DNA of 64,000 nucleotides from Lichenostomus cassidix. Its lineage: Eukaryota > Chordata > Aves > Passeriformes > Meliphagidae. The DNA is taken from NCBI GenBank assembly GCA_008360975.2, contig VLJF02000033.1:1364001-1428000 (forward strand), in the 5' to 3' direction. Made by a program: the position numbers and the translations under genes. Positions within the stretch are counted from its first letter, which is position 1, and each line of letters starts with the position of its first letter. Under the pieces are notes generated by a model, which did not search any database, was not told the origin of the DNA, and saw nothing but the letters and a program-made list of their open reading frames with translations. Shown piece after piece: positions 24,600-37,885 of this stretch.

Positions 24600-25840
24600 G
24601 GTGTTTGATGAGGGATCTCCTAGCCAGGTCCTTCTATCAGCTCAGGAAGCCTTGGTTCAATTTTCTCTCCCCATGGCGGCTGTGCAGGGCAGTGAGAGAG
24701 CAGCTCTGCTGGGTGCCTGGCATGGGGCCAGCGTCACCCCACTGCAATGTGCCATGGCCTCGTGTGGCCCTGTGCTCTGGAGCCAGCGCTGCTGTTGCTT
24801 TTTCCTTGCTGATGGTTTTCTCTTTTGCAGGAAAGGCTTGTGAAGTGCCCCGCTGTCCCTGGCGTCCCCTGGGCGCCGGCAGCCGCGTCCCTTGGCCTGC
24901 TCCCCCTGGGCCGTTGCAGGGCGGCTGGCGGAGGCTGGGAGCTGCCGTGGGGGCCGTGGGGCTGCCCCGGGGGCTGCGTGCCGAGGCGGGGCCGGGAGGT
25001 GCGGAGAACTTGGTCGCTGTTTGCAGAGCAATGGCGCCTTGGGCCCGGGCCCGTTGCAGGGCTGTTCCTCATGTGCGGCTTTGGCCTCGGCCAGCCCGGG
25101 GGGCACTGAGAGCGCGGGGCTTGGGCTGTGCGCTGTGCAGAGCCCGCGCCTCGCTGCCCTTGGCTGGCTGTGCTGTCACTCGGGATTGTCCCAGCGCCAT
25201 TGCTGCTCGGTGCCAGCGAGCGGGGACAAGGCCGGCGCCGGTGTCGCCCCCACACAGGCAGGCAGGCAGGGCTTTAGTGGGGCAGCAGCGGCGCCATGGT
25301 GGGAGCGTGTGTGCGGCCCGGGAGCGGCGGCAGCGGGCGGAGCCCGGGGAGGCGGCGGAGCTCGGAGAGGCTGTCCCAGCGCAGGTGGGAGCCGCGCTGC
25401 CTTGTGCCGGGGCTCGGGGCTCGCTGCGGGCGGATGGAGGGGATGCAGGGGGCGGCAGGGGGGCTGTGGCGGCTTCCTTCTCCCGTCTCCCTCCCTCCCT
25501 CCCTCCCTGGCTGTGGCGCCGTGTTGCCGCTGGCCTGAGGCCGCTGAGGGAGCGGCTGCCCGCGGTCTCCTTGCCGCTGCTGCCTCGGCAGGAGGCGGTG
25601 CCGGAGCAGCGCTGGCTCGTCCCGCTCGCTGTCGGTAGCACAGAGGTGGCTGCGCTGTCGGCGGCAGTGTGCGGGAAAATCCGCGTGGCCAGAGGTTTGT
25701 GTGGCCGCAGGAGACAGAGGAGTCGTGTGAAAGTGACTTTAGGGATGGACAGAGGGAGAGGCCGTGGGGCATTTGCCATGGGGCTGTAAAACGCAGCCTC
25801 CTTTCTATGCTCGTTTCCCCGGCTGCGTTTCATTGTCCCT
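24600..25840 (+). other. GC-rich CpG-island-like block (copy 2)
   Basis: Starts just after the ZNF tail. Holds the acceptor-like TTTTCTCTTTTGCAG (ending 24830), the donor-like CGCAG|GTGGGAG (about 25384) and a CTCCCTCCCTCCC run. The only signals are splice-like sites and CpG density; no protein conserved between copies. Confidence 0.45.
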
Positions 25841-25861
25841 TTGCCCTCTTGTCACCGTACC

Positions 25862-26431
25862 TGCGGGAAAAACAAAAACCTTTCAACAAGATTTTCAATG
25901 TTAGAGAGTCAAGGCGTTACTTTATTATCTGAGCAGGATGTTGTTCTGGCCAGGATGTACCACGGGAGAGACCTCATATATGCAGATCTATGGTTTGTAA
26001 AGAGAATTATGCCATGGCACATTATTTTACATGATTTTTCAGATTTTTTTTACAGTTTAAAGTCATGGAAGCGTTTTTGGTCAGTCTTAATTGGTTCCAT
26101 GTTGCTTGTTTTCTAATCTATGGTTTCCTATTGGATCCAGATTTCTTCTCTTCTGATGCTAATTAGGTTTTCCTTCTTATCTCTCTTTAGCCAGACAAGG
26201 TGTCTCCAAACAGCCAGGGGTGAGGTTTGGAGCTGATGTTCGTTAATGGCTGCTGATGGCCTTTTGTCTTTTGGGCTCCTCCTAGTCTGTAGTTATGTTG
26301 AGCTCATCAGACCTCACCTGGCAGAACAATGTCCTGGAAAAAAATCTTAAAATTCCTTTTCCCTGGCTAAAGACAACCCAAACCTTTGACAAAAGTTATA
26401 CAAAATATTCAAACTGGTATATTTTCCAACA
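25862..26431 (-). mobile_element. LTR-like element (copy of 14099-14671)
   Basis: Reverse orientation; AATAAA on the minus strand (TACTTTATTATC near 25920). About 570 bp, slightly diverged at 25970-26060. Confidence 0.4.
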
Positions 26432-27765
26432 CTCTGGCTGAGGTACTTGGAAGGTACAGACTTCCCGATCCGCCCACTGCCTGTGTCCCTTAACATGCAC
26501 CCCTAGTTTGTGTGACATTCGGTATTCGTGGCTCTGGGAAGTGTTTGTTCTGCTTGTGGAAGTTCAGGAATGGAGCAGGAGCTTGGCTGAGCAGCAGTCT
26601 GTATCAATTAGTAACAATTCAAATTCACAAATTGGTTCTGGGTCCTGATAGGAATTCTTAGGATTCCCAGGGGCTGCTCCATGGTGTTGTAGGATTTGTT
26701 CTGGTGGCCGTTTTCATTTTTTGAAACATTTTTTGAGGTGCACCCTCCTGACCTTATTTTCCACTTTTGTTTAATGAAATCACTCAATATTTGGATTCCG
26801 AACTGATTTCCCTGAACTTGTGGTATCAAAAATCCCCAGTGGCTAATTACACTCTATAAATCATCCACAATGCTAGCACATGTTGGAGTGAGCAGAGACA
26901 TGATTTTCCCCCACTTTTTTTAATGATGTTTCCCCAACATTTTCCCATTTGCTCTTTTTCTTTGCAGCTGAACCAGTTTGTGCTGCACAGTCAGATCTCC
27001 TCAGTCTGGGCTCTGCCCTTAGCTGTGCAAATTCCATCTGTGCAAGCAGGCAGAGCTCGGGCTGAGGGACAGAGGGAATTGGCCCAATTGCTCCCCCAGG
27101 CCACAAGGCCCTGGTCCATTGTCCAGCCTTTGCCCCAGCAGGGTTCATTTGCATTTCTAAAGGTCCTTCCTCTCGTGGCTGCCTGGAACCGAAGCTTCTC
27201 TGCCAGGGCAGCCATCGGGTGACTCACATGTGGCTCTGCCCCCCACAAGCTGCTTTGGGGTTTTTTCTTCATCAATATTGTATTAATTAGCTGCAGGAGG
27301 AGGAGGAGGAGGTGGGATTTTGTAGAAGGAAGAGGAGGAGGAGGAGTGAGAGGAAGAGGAGTGTGAGGAAGAGTAGGGATAGAGGAGGAGGAGCAGGAAG
27401 AGGAGGCAGCCCAAGGTTCCAGCACTGCCTGTATCTGCAGCCCCCCACATGCAGCAGGGGACTGGGGAGGGGGATCCACGATTTTCACGGGGCCTAAATC
27501 ATGATGTTTTTAAGGTTTATTGGGCTAAATGTTCATGCTTTGGGGTTTCTTTGGGAGTAAATCTTTATATCGTGAAGGGGCTTTTGGCTGAATCTTGATA
27601 TTTTTGGAGTTTGGAGTCTGTTTCTTTATGTTTGTGGGATATTTGGGAATCTCGGTGGTTAGTGGTTTTTACAGCCACCAAACTGCCAGAGACTTGCAGA
27701 GCTGGAGCTGGGCAGGAGGAACCCCCAGGGCAAGGCGCTGAGCCCTTGTTTTTCCCCCAAAGCAG
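26432..27765. other. Non-coding block upstream of the truncated ZNF exon
   Basis: Conserved spacer (26440-26870), then a segment around GCAGCTGAACCAGTTTGTGC, a GAGGAG-rich tract (27296-27410) and a T/G-rich stretch; duplicated at 38460-39790. No gene recognised. Confidence 0.5.
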
Positions 27766-27867
27766 GATTTGTCATTGCCAAGGCGTGGCCGGATGGAGGA
27801 GGAGGAAAAGGCCCGGAGATGCAGCCGGAGCTCGGAGCTGGGGGAGAAGCCTGAGGGCAGAGAGAAA
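27766..27867 (+). pseudogene. Truncated ZNF finger exon (no fingers)
   Basis: Begins after the usual acceptor and encodes [18 protein letters not shown] through E-G-R-E-K, then leaves ZNF homology exactly before the first finger and enters a passage (AAAAGCTGCCAGGAGCTTCC) that leads into the 21-bp minisatellite. Same structure at 39791-39892. Confidence 0.8.
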
Positions 27868-27930
27868 AAAGCTGCCAGGAGCTTCCTGAATGGAGGGAAA
27901 GGGGGGATGGGACCTTTAGAAGAGTTGAAT

Positions 27931-28575
27931 TTGGTTTGACCCACCTGGAATTGGGTTTGATCCACCTGGAATTGGGTTTGATCCACCTGGAATTGGGTTT
28001 GATCCACCTGGAACTGGAATGGATTTACCTGAAATGGGGTTTTGTCGACCTGGAATTAGGTTGATTCATCCTGGAATTCGGTTGCATCCCACTGGAATTT
28101 GGTTTAATCGACCTGGAATTGGGTTGGATCCACCCGGAATTTGGTTGAGTCTCTCAGGTATTTGGTTGGTTCATCCTGCAGTTGGGTTGGGTCCAGCTGG
28201 AACTGGGTTTGATCCATCTGGAATTCAGTTGGATTTACCTCAAATTGGGTTTGATCCACCTGGAATTGGATTGGATTGAGCTGGAATTTGGTTTAATCTA
28301 CCTGGAATTTGGTTTGATCCTCCTGGAATTGGGTTGGATCCACCTGGAACTGGATTGGATTCACCTGGAATTCTGTTGGATCAACCTGGAATTGGGTTGA
28401 ATGCCCTTGGAATTCAGTTGGATTTACCTGGAATTGGGTTTGAGCCACCTGGAGTGGGATTTGATCCACCTGAGATTGGGTTGGATTTACCTGGAATTTG
28501 GTATAATCTGCCTAGAACTGGATTTGATCCACCAGGAATTGGGTTGAGTCCACCTGGAATTGGGTTTGAATGGTG
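27931..28575 (+). repeat. 21-bp minisatellite (copy 2)
   Basis: About 30 units of the TGGAATTGGGTTTGATCCACC type. Confidence 0.85.
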
Positions 28576-28739
28576 TTGGTGCTGCTGCAGAGGCTGGAAT
28601 TGCCCCAGGATCCTCCTGGAATCGAGTCAGACACACCTGGAATTGGGCTGAATTCCCCTGGAAATAGAGTTTTGGTTATATTCTGTCTGGATGATGGTGT
28701 GGGGCAATGGGAATGGGGAATTGTGGGGGGCGAGAGCAT

Positions 28740-30230
28740 AAAAATGCCGAAAAAATGGGGATTTCCACCCAAAATCCTGGGAACAGGGGGGTTTGGGCAA
28801 TGCCAGAGCCCCAAAATCCTGGAAAAAGAGGAATTTGAGCAACCTGAGCCTCTCAAAATCCTGGGAAAAGAGGAAGTAGGAACTCCCAGAGCCCTAAATC
28901 CTCACTACAGGGGGGTTTTGGAATTCCCAGAGTCCCAAAATCCCAGGAACATGGGGGTTTGGGAAATCCCAGAGCCCCAAAATTCTGGAAAAAGAGGAAT
29001 TTCATCACAATGAGACCCTAAAAATCATGGAAAAAGAGGAAGTGGGAATTCCCAGTTCCCCAAATCCTCAGTAGAGGCAGGTTTGGGAACTCCCAGCCCC
29101 AAAAATTGTCTGTACAGTGGGCTTTGGAAAATCCCATAACCCCAAAATCCTCAGTACAGGAGGGTTTGGGAAATCCCAGAGCCAAAAATCCTGGAAAAAA
29201 GAGGAATTTGGTAAATTCCAGCCCTGAAAATCCTGGGAATAATGTGGTTTGGGAACTCCCAGAGCCCAAAAATCGTCTGTACAGGGGGGTTTGGGAACAG
29301 CCAGAGCCCCAAAATTCTGGAAAAAGAGGAATTTCAGCACAAGGAGACCCTAAAAATCATGGAAAAAGAGGAAATGGGAACGCGAAGTTCCCAAAATCCT
29401 CAGAACAGGGGGGTTTGGGAAATCCTAGAGCCAAAAGTCCTGGAAAAAAGAGGAGTTTGGTAAATTCCAGCTCCAAAAATCCTGGGAATAATGTGGTTTA
29501 GGAACTCCCAGAGCCCAAAAATCACCTGTACAGGGGGGTTTGGGAAATCCCCGAGCCCCAAAATTCTGGAAAAAGAGGAATTTGAGCACAATGAGACCCT
29601 AAAAATCATGGAAAAAGAGGAAATGGGAACTCCCAGAGACCCAAAATCCTCAGTACAGGGGGGTTTGGGAAATCCCAGAGCCAAAAATCCTGGGAAAAAG
29701 AGGAGTTTGGTAAATTCCAGCACTGAAAATCCTGGGAATAATGTGGTTTGGGAACTCCCAGAGCCCAAAAATCACCTGTACAGGGGGGGTTGGGAAATCC
29801 CAGAGCCCTAAACTTTTGGGAACAGGGGGGTTTGCGAAATCCCAGTACCCCAAAAACCTGGAAAAAGAGGAATTTGAGTACCCTGAGCCTCTTAAAATCC
29901 TGGGAAAAGAGGAAGTGGGAACTCTCAGTTCCCCAAATCCTCAGTACAGGGGGGTTTGAGCAATCCCAGAGCCCCAAAATTGCGGGAATAGTTGGGTTTG
30001 GGAAATCCCAGAGCCCCAAAATGCTGGAAAAAGAGGATATGGGAACACCCAGTTCCCCAAATCCTGTGTACAGGGGGGTTTGGGACACACCCAGCCCCAA
30101 AAAATCCTGAGTACAGGGGGGTTTGGGAACTCCTAGAGCCCCAAAATCTCGGGTACGGGGGGGTTTGGGAAATGTCAGAACCCCAAAACCGTGGGAAAAG
30201 AGGAGTTTGGCCACTGCTGACCCCAAAAAT
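28740..30230 (+). repeat. About 60-65-bp minisatellite, longest array
   Basis: Includes three larger repeats of about 240 bp (near 29130, 29375 and 29620: CTCAGTACAGG…TTTGGGAAATCCCAGAGCCA), so it is a higher-order array. Other arrays are at 40760-41215 and 50390-50700. Confidence 0.75.
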
Positions 30231-30404
30231 ATTGGGGAAAAAAAAGGGGAAAACCCTGAAAAAACAGGAAGCTGGGCCAACGCCCTTCCCAGAAAAATCC
30301 CCCAAAGCGGGTTGGACCTTCTGAATCTCCCCGATGCCCTTTTGCCATGGATCCAGGACACCCCAAATCCCAACGCCGCGGCTCCAGGACCCCCCAAAGC
30401 CCAC

Positions 30405-30480
30405 CTTGGAGCCCCCAAAGGCCAGGCAGGGTCAGCGCCAGCAGCAGCAGCAGGCAGGGGCAGCTCCGTGCTCCATCCAT
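30405..30480 (-). CDS. Orphan leader exon, divergent from IIB-C
   Basis: Identical in length (25 codons plus one base) and phase to the exon at 7833-7908: M-D-G-A-R-S-C-P-C and a leucine-rich core, donor GTGGGC. It faces away from IIB-C across the bidirectional promoter. Downstream on this strand only minisatellite is visible. Confidence 0.55.
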
Positions 30481-30589
30481 GGCGCCTCGGGATGTGGCGA
30501 CACTGGGAAGGGTCGCTGGTGGTCCCAGTGCAGCGGCGGCGAAGTGTGGGGAGTGGGAGTGGGGGCGCAGCGCCCCAAAAGCGGCGGAG

Positions 30590-30632
30590 CCAATGGGAGG
30601 GCGTGTGTGTTGTGTCGTCACCGGTTGCCGGG
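30590..30632 (-). promoter_or_regulatory. X1-X2-Y module of the divergent IIB-C promoter
   Basis: Same as 8018-8060: CCCGGCAACC, TGACGACA, CCATTGG on the minus strand. Confidence 0.6.
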
Positions 30633-30668
30633 TAGAGCCTGTGCAAAACGGGCCCCAAACCGGCCCGG

Positions 30669-30775
30669 CCAATCGGAGCGCGTCCAAAACAACTGCGGCC
30701 AATGGCAGCGCGCCCAAAACCACGCCCAGGCAATGGGAGCGCGTCCCAAAACGGCGCCCGGCCAATCAGAGCGCG
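30669..30775 (+). promoter_or_regulatory. Four tandem CCAAT units upstream of IIB-C
   Basis: Same repeat as 8097-8203, including the decayed GCAATGGG third unit. Confidence 0.6.
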
Positions 30776-30862
30776 CGGGGCGGATGATCCCGCCCTGCTC
30801 CGGACTGGAGCTCCCAGTGCAGCGGCTGCTGCGGGGCTGGCGGCAGCTGCCCGGCGCTGGCC

Positions 30863-33810
30863 ATGGGGCGAGTGGCGGCAGCTGGGGCCCTACTGGTGGC
30901 ACTGGTGGTGCTGGGAGCCACCCCGGCTGCGGGCGCGGAGCTGTCGGGTGAGCGGGGGGAGCAGGGAATGCGATGGGAAAGGGGGAAAAGGGGAAAGAAA
31001 GGGGTTTGGGAGCCCAAAGTGGAGGGGGAGGAGGAGGGGAAGCCGAAAGGGAGAGCGGGAGGGGCTGAGGGTTGGGGGAAGGTGAGGAAGGGGTGGGAGA
31101 GGGTGGAGAAGTGGGGAAAAGGGGAGGGTGGGAGCCCAAAACTGAGCGGGAGGGGGAGGGGGATGGAGAAATTGTGGGTGAAAGGGTGGAAAAAGGGAAA
31201 AAAGAGGAATGGGACCCCAAAATTGAAGTAGGGAGTGGCTGCAAATGGCGGGGAGCGAGGATGTGAAAGGGGAAATAGGGAGAAGGGTGGGAAAGAGGAA
31301 GTGGGATCGCGGGCAGGAGGGTCCCATGGCGGCCGTGGGACACAGGGGGTGCGGAGTGGGGATCCGGGGTGACCCCCGGAGCTCTGGGATCGATGGAGGT
31401 GCTGGGGGAACCCCTGACCTGTGCCTTGCACACACAGGGGTCTTCCAGCAGATGTTTAAGGCCGAGTGTCTCTTCATTAACGGCACGGAGAAGGTGAGGC
31501 TCGTGGTGAGGACCATGTACAACCGGGTGGAGTTGAAGAGGTTCGACAGTGATGTGGGGAAATACGAGGGGTTCACCCCGTATGGGGAGAAATGGGCCCA
31601 GGACTTGAACAGGGACTCGAATCTACTGGAGTACACACGGACTGCAGTGGACTGGCTCTGCCGGCACAACTACAAGATCGTCACCCCGTTCAGCGTGGAG
31701 CGCAGAGGTGAGCGTGGGGCAGAGGTGTCCCCTCAGGCTCTGCCCTGGCAATGACCCTGCAGCCCCTCAAACCCTCCCTGGGAATCACCCAGAGCCCTCA
31801 GCCCTCTTTGGGCCAAACCAGGGGTTTCTTGTACTTCTCAGTGACTCCTGTAGCTCTCCTAGTCCCCCCCAGTCTCTCCCAGCCCCCCCAGCGCGTCCAT
31901 TTCAGCCAAGCGTGAAGATGACGCTTCTCAGATAATTACAGTGCGCGTCTCTGATGACTCATCAGGCAGACAAGCAGAACCAAGTTCCCCGCGCTGGATT
32001 TAACATCACAGTGCCGCGGAATTCACTCCCAGTTCCTCCCAGTGCCACCACAGTCACCCTGAGTGCCACCATAGTCGATCCCAGTGCCACCATGGTCACT
32101 CCCAGTCCCTCTTATCCCATTCCCAATCCATTCCCAATGTATTCCCAGACATCCACCCTCTCTCCCTGTCCCTCCCAGTGCTCCCCAATCCACTCCCCTC
32201 TCTCCCAGTGTGCCCCCAGTCCCTCCCACTCCATTCCCAGTCCCTCTCAGTGCTAGCACAGTCACTCCCAGTCCCTCTAAAGCCAATCCCAGTTCATTCC
32301 CAGTCCACTCCCAGACCTCCATCCTCTCTCCCAGTGCCGTCCCAGTACGCCCTAATCCAATCCCCTCTATCCAAGTCCTTCCCCAGTCCCACTAATCGCA
32401 ATTTCTGTACATTTCCAGTCCCTCCTACTGCATTGCCAGTCACTCCCAGTGCCTCCAACGTCCCTCCCAGTTTGTCTAATGCCAATCCCAGTCCATTCCC
32501 AGTGCACTCCCAGATTTCCATACTCCATTTCAGTGCCCTCCAATGCCCCCAATTCACACCCCTCTCTCCCAGTGCCCCCCCATTCCGTCCCCCTTCATTC
32601 CCAGTCCCTCCTACTCCATTCCCAGTCCCTCCCAGTACCACACCACCCCTCCCAGCTCTCTCCCAGCGCCCCCCCAGCTGATCCCAGTGTCTCCCCTCTC
32701 TCTCCCAGTGCCCCCCAGCGTGTCCATCTCGCTGGTGCCCTCGAGCTCCCAGCCCGAGCCCGGCCGCCTGCTGTGCTCCGTGATGGATTTCTACCCTGCG
32801 CAGGTGCAGCTGAGGTGGTTCCAGGGCCAGCAGGAGCTCTCGGAGCAAGTGATGACCACCGACCTGCTCCCCAACGGGGACTGGACCTACCAGCTGCTGG
32901 TGCTGCTGGAAACGCCCCCCCGGCGCGGGGTCACCTACACCTGCCAGGTGGAGCACGTCAGCCTGGAGCAGCCACTGAGGCGGCGCTGGGGTACGGCCAG
33001 AGCCCACAGTGCCGGGGGGAGCGGGGGAGGCACTGGGGGGGCTGGCAGGGGGATTGGGCTGTGCTGGGGGGAACTGGGAGGGAGGTGGAGAGAGGCTGGT
33101 TTCTACTGGGAGAGGGGCTTGGGGGCGTGGGAGGGCTGGGAAGGGGTTGGAAGGATGTTGGGGAGGGTGGGATGAGGTTCTGGGGGTGCTGGTGGGCACT
33201 GGGAGGGAGTTTGGGGGTGCTGGGGAGAACTGGGAGGGAGCTGGAGTGAGGCTGGAGGGGCTGGAAGGAGATTGGGGATGGAAAAGCAAAGGTTGGAATG
33301 AGGTTGGTTGTGCTGGGAAGAGACTGGGAGGGACCTTGGTGAGTCCTGCTGGGGCTGGGAAGGGACTGGGAGAGGGTTTGGGGGTCCTGGGGCGGTGGGG
33401 GGCAACTGGGAGGCGTTGTGGGGTGCTGAGAGGGACGGGAGGGGCTTTGGTGTGTCCTGGGGAGGCTGGGAATGGATCGGGAGGAGGTTTCAGGGGCTTC
33501 TGGGTGGGCTGGGGGCGACTGGGAGGGTGCTTGGAGGGGCTTGGGGTGTCGGTGAGAGGTCTTTGGGGGTCCTGAGCCCTGCTGACCCCCCAGAGATGCC
33601 GCCGGACGCTGCCCGCAGCAAGATGCTGACGGGGATCGGGGGCTTCGTGTTGGGCTTCGTCTTCCTGGCGCTGGGGCTCGGCTTCTACCTGCGCAAGAAG
33701 GTGAGGGGGGGTCCCGGGGGTCGTGTCCCCCGTGCCCCGCAGCGGCTGTGCTTCCCCCGGGGCCCCCCAGCCCGGTGTCACCCCCTTTTCTCTGCCCACA
33801 GAGCTCCTGA
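30863..33810 (+). CDS. IIB-C: MHC class II beta chain, intact
   Basis: Presents extracellular peptides at the cell surface as the beta partner of a class II alpha chain. Exons: 30863-30947 leader (MGRVAAAG…), 31438-31707 beta-1, 32709-32990 beta-2, 33594-33700 connecting/transmembrane, 33802-33810 tail; 250 residues, all splice sites and phases good. Beta-1 has both disulfide cysteines (A-E-C-L-F and L-C-R-H-N-Y) and the N-G-T glycosylation site; beta-2 has L-L-C-S-V and Y-T-C-Q-V; the transmembrane exon carries glycine-rich G-I-G-G-F-V-L-G, followed by R-K-K-S-S. It is the most divergent beta-1 here (V-F-Q-Q-M-F-K; Y-N-R-V-E-L-K-R; Q-D-L-N-R-D). The tail of only two residues after R-K-K is shorter than in mammals. 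Downstream AATAAA at 33953. Confidence 0.92.
31920..31975 (-). promoter_or_regulatory. Decayed X-Y module in IIB-C intron 2
   Basis: Homologous to 9373-9414 but the CCAAT is GATAATTAC and seven bases of X1 are missing (TCATCAG directly followed by GCAGAC). The TGATGACTCATCA palindrome remains. It probably cannot act as an X-Y module. Confidence 0.5.
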
Positions 33811-33952
33811 GCCGCCGCCGGCCGCAGCCCCTCCCCGTGGCCTCGGGCCCGGCCGGGACCCCCCGCTCTCTCCCCGCGCTGATTTTGGGGGGTCGTGTGT
33901 CCCCCCAGCCCTGCTGTCACTCTGACCCCGCCCGGCTGCTCCCAGTGCTCCC

Positions 33953-33958
33953 AATAAA
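33953..33958 (+). terminator. IIB-C polyadenylation signal AATAAA
   Basis: About 145 bases after the stop. Confidence 0.65.
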
Positions 33959-34278
33959 GCTTCCCAGTTGGCTCCGGTCGCGTTTCTTGGGGGGCACTGG
34001 GGAGGGACTTGGGGGGACCCCGCGGTGGGGCTGTGATTGGGGGGCAGACCTGACCCCGGGATGGATCGGGAATGGGGACACCCCTGTGTCCCCAAGTGTC
34101 ACCGCGCTCTGGGGACCTTTGGGAGGCAGCTGAACCCCGACACGGCACACAGCGAACCCCAAAAAAGGCGCTGAGACCCCCTGAGCCCCCCAGAACCTCC
34201 AAACCCCATAGAAAAACAGGCCCGAAAAATAGCCCCGCGAAAATGAGCCAATAGGAGAAGGCGCTGAGCGATTCTGAT

Positions 34279-34320
34279 CCAATCCGAGCTCGCGGCGCTG
34301 ATGACTCTCCAGTTCCCAGG
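34279..34320 (-). promoter_or_regulatory. X1-X2-Y module, ZNF-5 5' flank
   Basis: 42-base X1-X2-Y arrangement on the minus strand. The extra CCAAT box nearby is GCCAATAGG here. Confidence 0.55.
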
Positions 34321-34785
34321 CAGACCCGCAGCGCCCAGCGCTCCCCACCCCAACCCCACCTGCGCCCCCCCTCGCCCCCAGCGCTTCCCGCCAGCCCAAT
34401 TTGGGGAGGGGGCGCGTGGGGGGCGCCCAGGCCTGGCCCGGAGCCCCGCGCTGCCCCAGCCCGACCTGCCCCGGCTCCATCCCGGCTCCTCCCGCGGCAT
34501 GCGACGGCGTGGGGAAAAGGGGGGGAAAGGGTGGGCGCTGGGCTTGGGGGGAGGAGGAGAAGGGATGGAGGAGGAGGAGGAGGGATGAGGAAGGAGCGGG
34601 AGAAAGGCCGGAGATCCGAGCAGGAGGCGGGAGGCGGGAGGAGGAAGGAGGAGGAGCCGCGGGAGGAGGAAGGAGGAGAGAGGAACAAGAGGAACCGGAA
34701 GAGGTTGGAGAGAGGAAGAGGAGGAGCAGCAGAAGCAGCGCGGAGCTCTTTGTCTGCCGCGGCCCCGGGAGCATCGGCGCCCCGC

Positions 34786-36362
<1,577 letters not shown>

Positions 36363-36571
36363 GGGAAGCCCTGCGAGTGTCCCGAGTGCAGGAAGAGCTT
36401 CATTGCTGCTCCAACTCCATCCCCAGTGGGAAGATCTGCAGTGGATGATCCCCAGTGATCCCCGTTGGGCAGAATCCTGGTGACCCCCATTCCAGGTGAT
36501 CCCTGTAATTTGAGAAGAAGGTGTTTTATATGGTCAAATTTTACTTCTTCTCCTATTCTGAGTTTGTTAGC

Positions 36572-36577
36572 AATAAA
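36572..36577 (+). terminator. ZNF-5 polyadenylation signal
   Basis: AATAAA in TTAGCAATAAATTC about 210 bases after the stop. Confidence 0.6.
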
Positions 36578-36599
36578 TTCAACTCACATATCCAATTCT

Positions 36600-37850
36600 G
36601 AGCCTGTTTTGTGCACAAAGGTGTTTGATGAGGGATCTCTTAGCCAGGTCCTTCTATCAGCTCAGGAAGCCTTGGTTCCATTTTCTCTCCCCATGGCGGC
36701 TGTGCAGGGCAGTGAGAGAGCAGCTCTGCTGGGTGCCTGGCATGGGGCCAGCGTCACCCCACTGCAATGTGCCATGGCCTCGTGTGGCCCTGTGCTCTGG
36801 AGCCAGCGCTGCTGTTGCTTTTTCCTTGCTGATGGTTTTCTCTTTTGCAGGAAAGGCTTGTGAAGTGCCCCCGCTGTCCCTGGCGTCCCCTGGGCGCCGG
36901 GAGCCGCGTCCCTTGGCCTGCTCCCCCTGGGCCGTTGCAGGGCGGCTGGCGGAGGCTGGGAGCTGCCGTGGGGGCCGTGGGGCTGCCCCGGGGGCTGCGT
37001 GCCGAGGCGGGGCCGGGAGGGGCGGAGAACTTGGTCGCTGTTTGCAGAGCAATGGCGCCTTGGGCCCGGGCCCGTTGCAGGGCTGTTCCTCATGTGCGGC
37101 TTTGGCCTCGGCCAGCCCGGGGGGCACTGAGAGCGCGGGGCTTGGGCTGTGCGTTGTGCAGAGCCCGCGCCTCGCTGCCCTTGGCTGGCTGTGCTGTCAC
37201 TCGGGATTGTCCCAGCGCCATTGCTGCTCGGTGCCAGCGAGCGGGGACAAGGCCGGCGCCGGTGTCGCCCCCAGGCAGGCAGGCAGGCAGGGCTTTAGTG
37301 GGGCAGCAGCGGCGCCATGGTGGGAGCGTGTGTGCGGCCCGGGAGCGGCGGCAGCGGGCGGAGCCCAGGGAGGCGGCGGCGGAGCTCGGAGAGGCTGTCC
37401 CAGCGCAGGTGGGAGCCGCGCTGCCTTGTGCCGGGGCTCGGGGCTCGCTGCGGGCGGATGGAGGGGATGCAGGGGGCGGCAGGGGGGCTGTGGCGGCTTC
37501 CTTCTCCCCTCTCCCTCCCTCCCTCCCTCGCTGGCTGTGGCGCCGTGTTGCCGCTGGCCTGAGGCCGCTGAGGGAGCGGCTGCCCGCGGTCTCCTTGCCG
37601 CTGCTGCCTCGGCAGGAGGCGGTGCCGGAGCAGCGCTGGCTCGTCCCGCTCGCTGTCGGTAGCACAGAGGTGGCTGCGCTGTCGGCGGCAGTGTGCGGGA
37701 AAATCCGCGTGGCCAGAGGTTTGTGTGGCCGCAGGAGACAGAGGAGTCGTGTGAAAGTGACTTTAGGGATGGACAGAGGGAGAGGCCGTGGGCCATTTGC
37801 CATGGGGCTGTAAAACGCAGCCTCCTTTCTATGCTCGTTTCCCCGGCTGC
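36600..37850 (+). other. GC-rich CpG-island-like block (copy 3)
   Basis: Near-identical to 24600-25840, with the same acceptor-like TTTTGCAG (ending 36850) and CGCAG|GTGGGAG site. Confidence 0.45.
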
Positions 37851-37885
37851 GATTCATTGTCCCTTTGCCCTCTTGTCACCGTACC

